A stretch of DNA of 32,886 bases, from NCBI GenBank assembly GCA_902489945.1, contig CABUBZ010000017.1, positions 1-32,886 on the forward strand, written 5' to 3'. Made by a program: the position numbers and the translations under genes. The notes beneath the pieces are model-generated. The model ran no database searches and was not told the origin of the DNA. It was given only the letters and a program-made list of their open reading frames with translations. The stretch comes from an uncultured Collinsella sp. Lineage in GTDB: Bacteria > Actinomycetota > Coriobacteriia > Coriobacteriales > Coriobacteriaceae. Positions 1 to 8,764 of the stretch are shown here, piece after piece. Positions within the stretch are counted from its first letter, which is position 1. Each line of letters begins with the position of its first letter.

Positions 1-37
1 CCGCCTCTTACACCACATCTCTGCGCGCTACCGGCGC

Positions 38-142
38 CTGTCCCCTTTGTGGCGGTTTTCGACAAAAAGAAGCCGCCCCGATAACAGAGGCGGCATCAAG
101 CAAGTCCATTTCTTAGCGTCCCTCAAGACCCAACGAGAACGC
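38..142. repeat. Terminator-bearing direct repeat, left copy
   Basis: This segment matches 1166-1268 closely. The shared core reads AAAAAGAAGCCGCCCC, a short loop, AGGCGGCATCAAGCAAG and then TTAGCGTCCCTCAAGACC. It holds a GCCGCC/GGCGGC stem (72-77 with 89-94). On the minus strand the stem is followed by TTCTTTTT, so it looks like a rho-independent terminator for minus-strand transcription. No minus-strand gene lies immediately upstream of this copy, so it is probably a duplicate of the terminator serving the hydratase at 1366-3768. The two copies bracket the orphan gene at 481-1155. Confidence 0.7.
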
Positions 143-242
143 AGCGATGGAATCGAGAACCGACAATAGCCCGTTCGCACAGATAGAGGCAGAGATTCAA
201 GGTCAAAGTCCGGCTTAAACGGCTTAGCTATCGCACGTCACA

Positions 243-271
243 TTGTTCTCGTCGTCCCCCTATCGTATTTA
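243..271 (+). promoter_or_regulatory. Possible promoter of the membrane protein gene
   Basis: A TTGTTC box (243-248) and a TATTTA box (266-271) are separated by 17 bp. They lie about 210 bp upstream of the only plus-strand gene here. The match to a sigma-70-type promoter is moderate. The run of 9-bp repeats starts at the last base of the -10 box. Confidence 0.3.
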
Positions 272-306
272 TAGTGCTTATAGTGAAAATAGTGAGTTTA
301 GTGAGA
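271..306. repeat. Four tandem 9-bp ATAGTGNNN repeats
   Basis: Four consecutive 9-bp units share (A/T)TAGTG followed by three variable bases: ATAGTGCTT, ATAGTGAAA, ATAGTGAGT, TTAGTGAGA. They lie just downstream of a possible -10 box and upstream of the gene at 481. Fixed six bases with three free bases suggest a protein-binding iteration or an operator, not simple slippage. The function is unknown. Confidence 0.7.
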
Positions 307-480
307 AGAGTATCGCTCAAAACTCGTGGACTCAATTATTGACCTCACGCCCAGAATGAGTGGGGCAAATACTTCTATTAGAGGTCAAATCGAAGCCCAA
401 TAGGGCCTTTTCGCCCCGTCATTTCGACCGATCGCTTTCTTTTGAATATTGTCGTAAGCTGGTATCACTTATCTTAATGA
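307..480. other. Non-coding leader with inverted repeat
   Basis: No convincing gene is seen here. A plus-strand frame from 360 overlaps the next gene out of frame and has no ribosome site or recognisable content. An 8-bp inverted repeat, TTGACCTC (339-346) and GAGGTCAA (381-388), is present. Base composition is visibly more AT-rich than the rest of the window. Confidence 0.4.
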
Positions 481-1155
481 ATGCATACTGTTTGCGAGAT
501 ACCCGCCGTGAAACGCTCCACCTATATCGGCCTGCTCGTCTTAGCGTTTGCAATTACCGCAGTCGGCGTGGGCATTATCTATCTCGCATTTCTCCCTGCC
601 TCGGCAACGCAGGCGGCGGTTGAAACCGTAAGCTACCCCATCGAAATCCTCACCGATATCATCAAACCCGATTCAATCACCGTCGATTTCGACGGTACGC
701 CCGCAGCGCTTGGGGTCAGTAACTATCCCCGAATCGAACTTGGAGCCACGCGCTATACCCAAGATGAGCAGCTTATCGGCAAGGCAACCAGTTTACTCAA
801 AGGCAAGACGTTTAAGCGATGGTACGGCGCCGCAATATATCGAGCCAAGAATGGCCAAATGGTTGGCGGGTATTATTCGACCCTTGAGCTCGATGCGGCA
901 AACGGGAGCAGATTGTGCAACGTCTCATACGACCCCGGCTACGTGGACAATGAAGGACCGGGGGTCTATATCTCGGATGGCGACGTAATCTACGTCATGG
1001 AGGGCAACCAGACGGCAGTCGTCGATTTTATGGATCGGTGTACCGAAGATGCCTACGAACAAACTTGCGAGCCCGATCCGCAGACAGCGCGCAACAGTGG
1101 CTCGTCACGCACTTGGCTATTTGACGATGAAATAACCTGGACCCCATCGAAATAA
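481..1155 (+). CDS. Membrane-anchored protein of unknown function
   Basis: A 224-residue protein that I do not recognise. Residues about 13-35 form one hydrophobic segment preceded by KR, which suggests a signal anchor or an uncleaved signal peptide. The remaining ~185 residues would be outside the cell. They contain three cysteines (SRLCNV, MDRCTE, QTCEPD) and a Tyr/Asp-rich central part around GGYYSTLELD. The ATG at 481 has a weak ribosome site. A GTG at 508 would give a more usual signal peptide beginning VKRSTYIG and may be the true start. The gene is AT-richer than its neighbours and is flanked by direct repeats (38-142 and 1166-1268), so it may be an acquired cassette. No lipobox is visible. 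The gene call is fairly sure; the function is unknown. Confidence 0.7.
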   Translation: MHTVCEIPAVKRSTYIGLLVLAFAITAVGVGIIYLAFLPASATQAAVETVSYPIEILTDIIKPDSITVDFDGTPAALGVSNYPRIELGATRYTQDEQLIGKATSLLKGKTFKRWYGAAIYRAKNGQMVGGYYSTLELDAANGSRLCNVSYDPGYVDNEGPGVYISDGDVIYVMEGNQTAVVDFMDRCTEDAYEQTCEPDPQTARNSGSSRTWLFDDEITWTPSK

Positions 1156-1165
1156 GAACCCGCCG

Positions 1166-1268
1166 GACAGGCACCTTTGTGGTGGTCCAAAAAGAAGCCG
1201 CCCCAATAAAAAGAGGCGGCATCAAGCAAGTTTATTTTTAGCGTCCCTCAAGACCCGACGAGAACGCG
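1166..1268 (-). terminator. Right copy of the direct repeat; hydratase terminator
   Basis: This is the second copy of the 38-142 repeat. On the minus strand GCCGCC (1220-1215) pairs with GGCGGC (1202-1197), and TTCTTTTT follows. It lies downstream of the hydratase stop at 1366 and probably ends that transcript. It differs from the left copy by scattered substitutions. Confidence 0.65.
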
Positions 1269-1276
1269 GAAATGTA

Positions 1277-1350
1277 GCCCGGGGCTTACCCTTTGCCGAA
1301 CGCGACCCTCGCGAAGCGCGTGAGCGGACGGGAAAGGGTAAGCCCCGGGC
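1277..1350. repeat. Long hairpin behind the hydratase gene
   Basis: A perfect 18-bp inverted repeat: GCCCGGGGCTTACCCTTT at 1277-1294 and its complement at 1333-1350. The 38-nt loop itself contains a smaller CTCGCG/CGCG-type fold. It starts 16 nt after the hydratase stop codon and precedes the T-rich terminator at 1220-1190. It may protect the 3' end of the mRNA or be one of the intergenic palindromes found elsewhere in this window. Confidence 0.8.
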
Positions 1351-1365
1351 GGACAAGTATGTGCG

Positions 1366-3768
1366 TTACTCGGCAGCGGCCTTGAACTTGTTGTAGTTGA
1401 TCAGGCAGCCAGCCTTGACGATGGCACGCTCCTCTGCCGTCATATCGGCAATGTAGAGCTCAATCTGCTCGACCGCACCATCGGCGCGCACCACGTAGGC
1501 GGCGATGCCCTTCAGGTCGCCATCGAGCGCGGCGCGGATACCCGGCACAAAGACGTAGTCGCCCACCTCAAAGCTGGGCTCGGCCTCCATCTGGAAGGGC
1601 ACCATGCCCCAGTTCATCACGTTGGAGCGATAGCGCTTGGTGGCGTACTCGTGGACGATGTTGGCCAGGCCGCCAATTACGCGCTGGCAGCTCGCGGCCT
1701 GCTCGCGGGCAGAACCGTCACCGGGCTTCTTGGCATAGAGCATGGAGCCGTACTCAGTCGCCTTGGCATCGGCCGCGACACCCGCGCCGGTCAGCGCCTC
1801 AAACACGCTGGCAAGCTCGGCATCGAGTGCCACCAGGTCGCCCGCTGCCTCGCCGGCAATGCGGCGCTTTTCCACCGCGTCGACCTCCTTGGAGCGGCCC
1901 ACGTAGGCAGGGTCGCGACGGCTGAGCGTAAACTCGGACAGACCCAGCGGGTTGGAGCGGAAGGAGCTCGTCTCGCCCGAGGGAATGAGCTCGTCGGTCG
2001 TAGTGACCGGGTCCATGATCTTGGAGCACACCTTGAGCAGGATGTCGTCGCCGAGAGGCTCCATCGCGGGCCACGGCTTGATGTTGGGGCCCTCGACCAG
2101 CTCGTCGGCCGGCTCAGCCTTGCCAAAGCCCCAGTACACGCGCTTCTTGTACGGCGCGTCGTCAAAGGTGTACTCGCAGGCCTCGTCCCAAGTCTCCTCG
2201 GGCAGGTCGGTCGCCGGCGTCAGGACGCCGCCGTTGGCAGCCGTCGCCGCAATGGAGCGGGCGTCCATCAGGGCCACGGCGCTCAGCTGACCGTTGCCCG
2301 GCTTGGAACCCTCGCGATTGGGGAAGTTGCGCGTGGTGTGGCGGATCGAAAGGCCGTTGTTGGCAGGCGTGTCGCCGGCGCCGAAGCACGGGCCGCAGAA
2401 TGCCGTGCGCACAATCGCGCCGGCCTCCATAAGGTCGTAGATGTAGCCGCGGCGTGTAAGCTCGAGTGCCACGGGCTGGCTCGTGGGATAGACCGACAGC
2501 GAAAACTCGCCGCAGCCAGTGTTAGCGCCCTTGAGCACGCGAGCAGCCTGGACCACGGAGTCGTAGTTGCCGCCCGAGCAGCCGGCGATAACGCCCTGCT
2601 GCACGTGCAGCTTGCCGTCGACGATCTTGTCGAGCAGGCTAAAGTGCGTCTTGCCCTCGCCGATCTTGGCGGCCTCGAGCTCCACCTCATGCAGGATGTC
2701 CTCGAGGTTCTCGTTGAGCTCGTCGATCTCAAAGCCGTTAGAAGGATGGAACGGCAACGCGATCATGGGCTTGATACTCGACAGATCGACTTCGACGCAG
2801 CCGTCGTAGTAGGCAACATCGGCGGGCTTGAGCTCGCGGTAGTCCTCGCCGCGACCGTGCATGGTCAAAAACGCGTGCGTGTCCTCGTCGGTAGCCCAAA
2901 TGGAGGAGAGGCAGGTGGTCTCGGTGGTCATGACATCGACGCCGTTGCGGTAGTCGGTCGTCATGCTCGCGATGCCGGGGCCTACGAACTCCATGACCCT
3001 GTTCTTAACGTAACCCTTGGCAAAGACGGCGCGGATGATGGCGAGCGCCACATCGTGTGGGCCAACGCCGGGGCGCGGGGCGCCCGTGAGGTAGATGGCA
3101 ACGACGCCGGGATAGGCAACGTCGTAGGTGTCGCGCAGCAGCTGCTTTGCCAGCTCGCCACCGCCCTCGCCCACGGCCATGGTGCCCAGAGCGCCGTAGC
3201 GGGTGTGCGAGTCGGAGCCCAGGATCATCTTGCCACAGCCGGCGAAGTTCTCACGCATAAAGGAGTGGATGACGGCGATGTGCGGCGGGACGAAGATGCC
3301 GCCGTACTTCTTGGCCGCAGAAAGGCCAAAGACGTGGTCGTCCTCGTTGATGGTACCGCCCACGGCGCACAGCGAATTATGGCAGTTGGTGAGCACGTAG
3401 GGCAGCGGGAACTGCTCCATGCCCGAGGCGCGCGCCGTCTGAATAATGCCGACGAAGGTAATGTCGTGGCTCGCCATGGCATCGAAGCGGATCTTGAGCG
3501 CCTCGGGGTCGCCGGACGTGTTATGTGCCTGAAGAATCGAATACGCGATGGTGCCGCGCTTGGCATCCTCGGGCGTCTGCGTAATACCGCGCTCAGCAGC
3601 CTCGGCCGCAGGCACAACCTCGCTGCCGTTACGCAGGTAGATGCCGTCCTCGTACAGCTTGACCATACTGTCTCCCACTCTGCCCAAGAGATTTGGGCGC
3701 ATAGCATACATTCGTTCAATATCGTGCCATAGAACGGTTGCAAGTGGGTTACGAATCTGCACGTTCAC
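1366..3768 (-). CDS. Aconitase-family hydratase
   Basis: An 800-residue member of the aconitase/isopropylmalate-isomerase superfamily, which uses a [4Fe-4S] cluster to isomerise hydroxy-acids by dehydration and rehydration. The three cluster ligands are visible as Cys397 (GCSGGNYD) and Cys458/Cys461 (FCGPCFGAG). The 61-residue spacing is close to that of canonical aconitases. The large N-terminal domain has GSDSHTRYGALGTMAVGEGGG, the usual substrate-site signature. The C-terminal swivel domain has YRSNVMNWGMVPF. The size and divergent motifs resemble the YbhJ-type hydratase branch more than AcnA or AcnB, so the exact substrate is uncertain. The frame opens with GTG at 3768 with a poor ribosome site. 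An ATG at 3666 (MVKLYEDG) follows a GGGAG, and ATGs lie at 3711 and 3702, so the N-terminus is unsettled. It is a single-gene unit. Confidence 0.85.
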   Translation of the reverse strand: MNVQIRNPLATVLWHDIERMYAMRPNLLGRVGDSMVKLYEDGIYLRNGSEVVPAAEAAERGITQTPEDAKRGTIAYSILQAHNTSGDPEALKIRFDAMASHDITFVGIIQTARASGMEQFPLPYVLTNCHNSLCAVGGTINEDDHVFGLSAAKKYGGIFVPPHIAVIHSFMRENFAGCGKMILGSDSHTRYGALGTMAVGEGGGELAKQLLRDTYDVAYPGVVAIYLTGAPRPGVGPHDVALAIIRAVFAKGYVKNRVMEFVGPGIASMTTDYRNGVDVMTTETTCLSSIWATDEDTHAFLTMHGRGEDYRELKPADVAYYDGCVEVDLSSIKPMIALPFHPSNGFEIDELNENLEDILHEVELEAAKIGEGKTHFSLLDKIVDGKLHVQQGVIAGCSGGNYDSVVQAARVLKGANTGCGEFSLSVYPTSQPVALELTRRGYIYDLMEAGAIVRTAFCGPCFGAGDTPANNGLSIRHTTRNFPNREGSKPGNGQLSAVALMDARSIAATAANGGVLTPATDLPEETWDEACEYTFDDAPYKKRVYWGFGKAEPADELVEGPNIKPWPAMEPLGDDILLKVCSKIMDPVTTTDELIPSGETSSFRSNPLGLSEFTLSRRDPAYVGRSKEVDAVEKRRIAGEAAGDLVALDAELASVFEALTGAGVAADAKATEYGSMLYAKKPGDGSAREQAASCQRVIGGLANIVHEYATKRYRSNVMNWGMVPFQMEAEPSFEVGDYVFVPGIRAALDGDLKGIAAYVVRADGAVEQIELYIADMTAEERAIVKAGCLINYNKFKAAAE

Positions 3769-3783
3769 TTTATCTAGGTAAAG
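3768..3783. promoter_or_regulatory. Near-perfect palindrome at the hydratase start
   Basis: CTTTATCTAGGTAAAG is self-complementary in 14 of 16 positions and overlaps the first base of the annotated GTG start. A regulator bound here would block transcription or the -10 region. TAGATA on the minus strand inside it could be a -10 box. If so, translation would have to start at one of the internal ATGs. Confidence 0.4.
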
Positions 3784-3857
3784 TAAAGGACATGCCCAGT
3801 GTGGGGCCGGCAGATTTGGTGCAAGAGTGTCCCTTTCGACTAGTCATTTAAGAACGT

Positions 3858-4045
3858 CCCCAATGACTACCCATAACAACGCCGATGTTTTGGCGCGAAC
3901 AGCGAAAGCCCGCCAGAGCGAGCAAGGTGCCTTGAAACAAGGCGGCATTGATCTTTTGATCATGCCGCCGAAGTTGAAAGGCAGATTGCCGCTCTGGCGG
4001 GCTTGCAGCGTCGAACCGTTACGCGGTTTGGTAAAACCGCGTAAC
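3858..4045 (-). repeat. Structured ~190-bp intergenic element, copy 1
   Basis: Read on the minus strand, the element begins at the hspR stop codon. It has a 12-bp hairpin (4034-4045 with 4018-4029, plus-strand loop GGTA) and then a 13-bp outer stem (3990-4002 with 3908-3920, perfect). Nested inside is a stem (3958-3969 with 3941-3953) with a one-base bulge and a four-base loop. A tail with GTTTTGGC and AACGCCGATG follows. Single-stranded segments such as GCGAGCAAGGTG, GGCAGATTGCC and GCAGCGTCG are shared with the copies near 9290, 23870 and 32850. No open frame in it looks real. It could be a 3'-UTR structured RNA, a processing element or a miniature mobile element. Confidence 0.8.
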
Positions 4046-4461
4046 TACAGATCTCCGCCGGCGCCCAGCAGCTTGCGCATGACCTGTTCGGGGTTAACCG
4101 AGCCGTCGCGCGGGGCCAGGGCGGTGATCTTCTTCTGCATCTTGTACTCGTGCAGCTCGTCCTCGAGCTGGCGCACGCGGGCACGGAGTTTTTCGTTCTC
4201 GCGCTCGCGCTCCTCGGCGCGCTCCTTCATATCGAGGATGCGCACCACGCCGGCAAGGTTGATGCCCTCGTCGGTCAGTTGGTTGATGAGTTCCAGACGC
4301 TCGATATCGGCACGCGAATACAGGCGCGTGTTACCGCCCGAGCGCTGAGGATTCACCAGGCCCTTGGACTCGTAGACGCGCAGAGTCTGCGGATGCATGC
4401 CGGTCAGCTCGGCCGCCACGCTGATCATGTACAGCGGTTTGTTCCTATTGTCCTCGGCCAT
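4045..4461 (-). CDS. hspR: Heat-shock repressor HspR, MerR family
   Basis: A 138-residue MerR-type repressor of the dnaK operon in actinobacteria. In that group HspR binds HAIR inverted repeats and needs DnaK as co-repressor. Residues ~9-75 form the winged helix-turn-helix, with MHPQTLRVYESKGLVNPQRS and the typical MerR hinge NTRLYSRADIERL. A charged coiled coil (about 78-112, ERAEERERENEKLRARVRQ) provides dimerisation. It is the last gene of dnaK-grpE-dnaJ-hspR, the known actinobacterial order. The ATG at 4461 has an AAAGGGG-type ribosome site. The gap to dnaJ is 71 nt and GC-rich with palindromic CG runs. The stop codon directly abuts the structured element at 3858-4045. Confidence 0.93.
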   Translation of the reverse strand: MAEDNRNKPLYMISVAAELTGMHPQTLRVYESKGLVNPQRSGGNTRLYSRADIERLELINQLTDEGINLAGVVRILDMKERAEERERENEKLRARVRQLEDELHEYKMQKKITALAPRDGSVNPEQVMRKLLGAGGDL

Positions 4462-4532
4462 GCTACCTGACCCCTTTCCGTCTCGTTATCGTCCATCATA
4501 GCCCGCGGGCGCGGGCGCGCGCCGCGACCGCC

Positions 4533-5498
4533 CTAGTACGTCGCCTTGTAACGGTTGACCTTCTCGCGATAGTCGCGCGTGTCGGTCTCCCGCAGCTTGG
4601 TCATGGCATCGCGCTCGTCGTCGGACAGGTTCGTGGGGACCTGCACCTTAATCTCGACAAGCAGCGCGCCTGTGCGGCCACGGTGCTTAACGTCGGGCGC
4701 CCCCATCTCCTTAAAGCGGAACTTCTTGCCCGTCTGGGTACCCGCGGGCACTTTCAAACGGACCGTCGCACCGCCGGGCGTAGGCACGTCCACCGTGCAG
4801 CCGAGCGCCGCCTCGTAGACCGAGACCGGTACCTCCATGGTCACATCGGCGCCTTTGCGCTTAAACAGCGGGTGCTCCTCCACATGCGTGGTCACGACCA
4901 GGTCACCGCGCTCGCCACCCGCAACGCCATACTCGCCGCGACGCTTGTAGCGTAGCTTGCCGCCATCGACCGCGCCCGCGGGCACCGAGACCGTGATGGT
5001 CTGCTGCTCGCCTGTCGAGGGAATGCGATAGGTGACCTTGTGCGTCACGCCGCGAAACGCGTCCTCGGCCGTCACATCGACGGTCAGCGATAGGTCGCCG
5101 CCCTTGCGAGCGCGGCTGCGACCCGCGCCGGCACCGGCAGCGCCCGCAGCCCCGGCAAAGCCCGAGCCCCAATCGCTACCCCAGGCGCCATTGCCGCTGA
5201 AGATGCTGTCGAAGATATCGCCCCAGCCGCTGGCGCCCGCGCCGGCACCGTAGCCGCCGCCATACGCGCCGCCCGCGCCCGGCATGCCGCCGAACATGAG
5301 CATCTGGTCGTACTCTTTGCGCTTCTTCTCGTCCGAAAGCGTCTCGTAGGCCTCGCTGATCTCCTTAAACTTGGCCTCGTCGCCGCCGGCATCGGGGTGA
5401 TATTTTTGCGCGAGCTTGCGAAACGCGCTCTTGATCTCTTTGTCGGAGGCGCTCTTGGATACGCCCAGGATGTCATAGAAGGTTTTGCCTGCAGCCAT
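4533..5498 (-). CDS. dnaJ: DnaJ-family co-chaperone without zinc finger
   Basis: A 321-residue Hsp40 that would stimulate DnaK ATPase and deliver substrates. The J domain (1-70) carries HPD at 34-36. A Gly/Ala-rich linker (about 70-130, GAGGAYGGGYGAGAG) follows. Two C-terminal beta-sandwich domains (about 135-310) contain VPAGAVDGGKLRYKRRGEYG and VPAGTQTGKKFRFKEMG. There are no CXXCXGXG repeats, so this is a type II (CbpA/DnaJ2-like) protein, unlike the zinc-finger DnaJ1 in the corresponding Streptomyces operon. The ATG at 5498 is preceded by a GAGGAGC ribosome site. It lies 107 nt behind grpE, with two stem-loops in the gap. Confidence 0.92.
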   Translation of the reverse strand: MAAGKTFYDILGVSKSASDKEIKSAFRKLAQKYHPDAGGDEAKFKEISEAYETLSDEKKRKEYDQMLMFGGMPGAGGAYGGGYGAGAGASGWGDIFDSIFSGNGAWGSDWGSGFAGAAGAAGAGAGRSRARKGGDLSLTVDVTAEDAFRGVTHKVTYRIPSTGEQQTITVSVPAGAVDGGKLRYKRRGEYGVAGGERGDLVVTTHVEEHPLFKRKGADVTMEVPVSVYEAALGCTVDVPTPGGATVRLKVPAGTQTGKKFRFKEMGAPDVKHRGRTGALLVEIKVQVPTNLSDDERDAMTKLRETDTRDYREKVNRYKATY

Positions 5499-5520
5499 CG
5501 TAGCTCCTCTCCTGTTTCAT

Positions 5521-5541
5521 CCGCCGCCCAGCGGGCGGCGG
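5521..5541 (-). promoter_or_regulatory. GC hairpin in the dnaJ leader
   Basis: CCGCCGCCC (5521-5529) pairs perfectly with GGGCGGCGG (5533-5541) around a 3-nt loop. It ends 22 nt upstream of the dnaJ ATG, next to the ribosome site. It could lower dnaJ translation or stabilise the 5' end of a processed dnaJ-hspR message. Confidence 0.5.
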
Positions 5542-5570
5542 CTCATGCTTTCATATGTCACTAGGCCAGA

Positions 5571-5600
5571 AAGGGCCCCGGGTGTTGCCCCGGGGCCCTT
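5571..5600 (-). terminator. Intra-operon terminator-like hairpin, grpE to dnaJ
   Basis: AAGGGCCCCGGG (5571-5582) pairs perfectly with 5589-5600 around a 6-nt loop, five bases beyond the grpE stop. On the minus strand the stem ends in CCCTTTCT, a weak T tract. It probably acts as a leaky terminator or attenuator that makes dnaK-grpE more abundant than dnaJ-hspR. Confidence 0.6.
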
Positions 5601-5605
5601 CTCAA

Positions 5606-6448
5606 TTACTCCTCGGTGCTCTCGGCCGTATCGGCCGCAGCATCCTCGGGCGCCGCTTCGGGCTCCGGTGCGGGGCGCTTCTCGCCACCGTAGGTCACCG
5701 TCACCATCGCGGAGCGCAGGATGCGGTCCGCCATGCGGTAGCCCTTCTGGTACACATCGTTGACGGTCTCGTCGTACTGCGACGCGTCCTCGACGCGACC
5801 CACGGCCTGGTGCTCGAGCGGATCGAACGCCTCGCCCTTGGGGTCGATGGGCTCAACGCCCTCGTGCGCAAACACGTCGAGCAGCTTGGCATGCACCGCA
5901 TCGACGCCGTCGACGAACTGCTTAAAGTCGTCGGAAAGCTCCTGGCTGCGGGCATGGTCGATCGCGCGCTCAATATCGTCGATCACCGGCAGCAGCGCGG
6001 TGACGAGCTTCTCGGTCGCGCGCTCGCGCTCGGCAATGCGCTCGTTGGCGGTGCGGCGACGGAAGTTCTCCCAGTCGGCCTGCAGACGGGCGGTGCGCTC
6101 GGTGGCGTCCTTCGCCTTGTCCTCGGCGGCCTTCTGAGCCTCTGCCGCAGCATCGAGCTCGCTGCGCACGTCGGCAAGTTCCTTTTGGGCCTGCTCGAAC
6201 TTGAGCTTAAAGTCGTTGTCGGCGGCTTCCTCACCGGCGCGGATAGCGGCTTCCACCATCTCGTCCTCGGTCATCGTCGCCTCCTTGTTGGAATCCTCTA
6301 CCTGGTTCTCGGCAGCCTCGGCAGCCGCGGCCTCGTTGGCCTCGGTATCGTCGACGGCCTCTACGGGAATCTTCACGTCCTTCTCCTCAGAGTCAACGGG
6401 GGCGGCGCCAGCGGCGGCCGCCTCCGTGCGAGCTTTACGGGCGGACAT
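5606..6448 (-). CDS. grpE: GrpE nucleotide exchange factor
   Basis: A 280-residue partner of DnaK that releases ADP and sets the chaperone cycle. It is longer than the ~200-residue norm because of two acidic, Ala/Glu-rich low-complexity tails (about 1-75 and 258-280, the latter ending DTAESTEE). The long helical coiled coil spans about 80-150. The conserved core is visible as WENFRRRTANERIAE and LLPVIDDIERAIDHA. The beta domain is visible as PIDPKGEAFDPLEHQAV and VYQKGYRMADRILRSAMV. It starts 2 nt after the dnaK stop codon, so translation is probably coupled. Confidence 0.95.
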   Translation of the reverse strand: MSARKARTEAAAAGAAPVDSEEKDVKIPVEAVDDTEANEAAAAEAAENQVEDSNKEATMTEDEMVEAAIRAGEEAADNDFKLKFEQAQKELADVRSELDAAAEAQKAAEDKAKDATERTARLQADWENFRRRTANERIAERERATEKLVTALLPVIDDIERAIDHARSQELSDDFKQFVDGVDAVHAKLLDVFAHEGVEPIDPKGEAFDPLEHQAVGRVEDASQYDETVNDVYQKGYRMADRILRSAMVTVTYGGEKRPAPEPEAAPEDAAADTAESTEE

Positions 6449-6450
6449 GA

Positions 6451-8343
<1,893 letters not shown>

Positions 8344-8460
8344 TAGAAATTCCCTCTCTCTTTTGCGTTCGCGTCGCCTCGACGGTCTGTCGCGCGGCGC
8401 TTCGGCTTGTCTTTCAGGATGTAGTGTATCCCCTTATGGGCTGGAATATACAAAATCTAA

Positions 8461-8560
8461 GTCAATTCATATAAGATTTCTTAACTCTGAGAGTTTAGGT
8501 TCTCAAATGTGCAGGTAGATGCACTGTTTGAGTTCTCGGCAGATCTATTGAGATCTATGT
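8461..8560 (-). promoter_or_regulatory. dnaK control region with HAIR-like half-sites
   Basis: The AT-rich region 120-220 bp upstream of dnaK contains several TTGAG/CTCAA half-sites. These include CTCAAA (8502-8507) facing TTTGAG (8527-8532), and AACTCT-G-AGAGTT (8483-8495). HspR operators in actinobacteria pair such half-sites (CTTGAGT, seven bases, ACTCAAG). No exact copy of that spacing is present, so assignment as the HspR operator is tentative. I see no single clear -35/-10 pair. Confidence 0.4.
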
Positions 8561-8605
8561 AGAGTTGACTGAGGTTTGGGTCCGAAGGTGTCTGGGGCTG
8601 CCTTG

Positions 8606-8715
8606 CGGAAAGGGTATCCCGGTCTGAGCGCGAATTCTGGGACACAGTTTCCGCTGGGCGGTCCAACCGGAAACTGTATCCCGTTTTTCGGCCAAATAAC
8701 GGGATGCCCTTTCCG
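8606..8715. repeat. Palindrome array A, two 48-bp units
   Basis: Two hairpin units lie at 8606-8653 and 8668-8715. Each starts CGGAAA, has a CCC/GGG-containing arm about 12 bases in, and ends TTTCCG. The spacer is 14 bp (8654-8667), so the period is 62 bp. The loop of unit 2 contains CGGCCAAATA, which recurs in the loop of unit 3 of the array at 23528-23699. It lies between divergent dnaK and ferredoxin genes. It is not a CRISPR: the units are palindromic, differ in sequence and have no associated genes. Confidence 0.85.
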
Positions 8716-8764
8716 CAGGCGCGCTCAATAGCTCAATATTTCAAGTCACCTTTAGCTAACATTT

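Noticed and set aside
360..623. An 87-codon plus-strand frame before the orphan membrane gene
   Set aside because: It overlaps the better candidate out of frame and has no ribosome site or recognisable content.
1651..3732. A 693-codon open frame opposite the hydratase gene
   Set aside because: It mirrors the codon bias of the real gene in a GC-rich genome, has no ribosome site or known domain, and the minus-strand product has clear aconitase motifs.
8483..8532. An exact HAIR operator for HspR before dnaK
   Set aside because: Half-sites are present, but none of the pairs has the known seven-base spacing with full half-sites, so only a tentative control region is listed.
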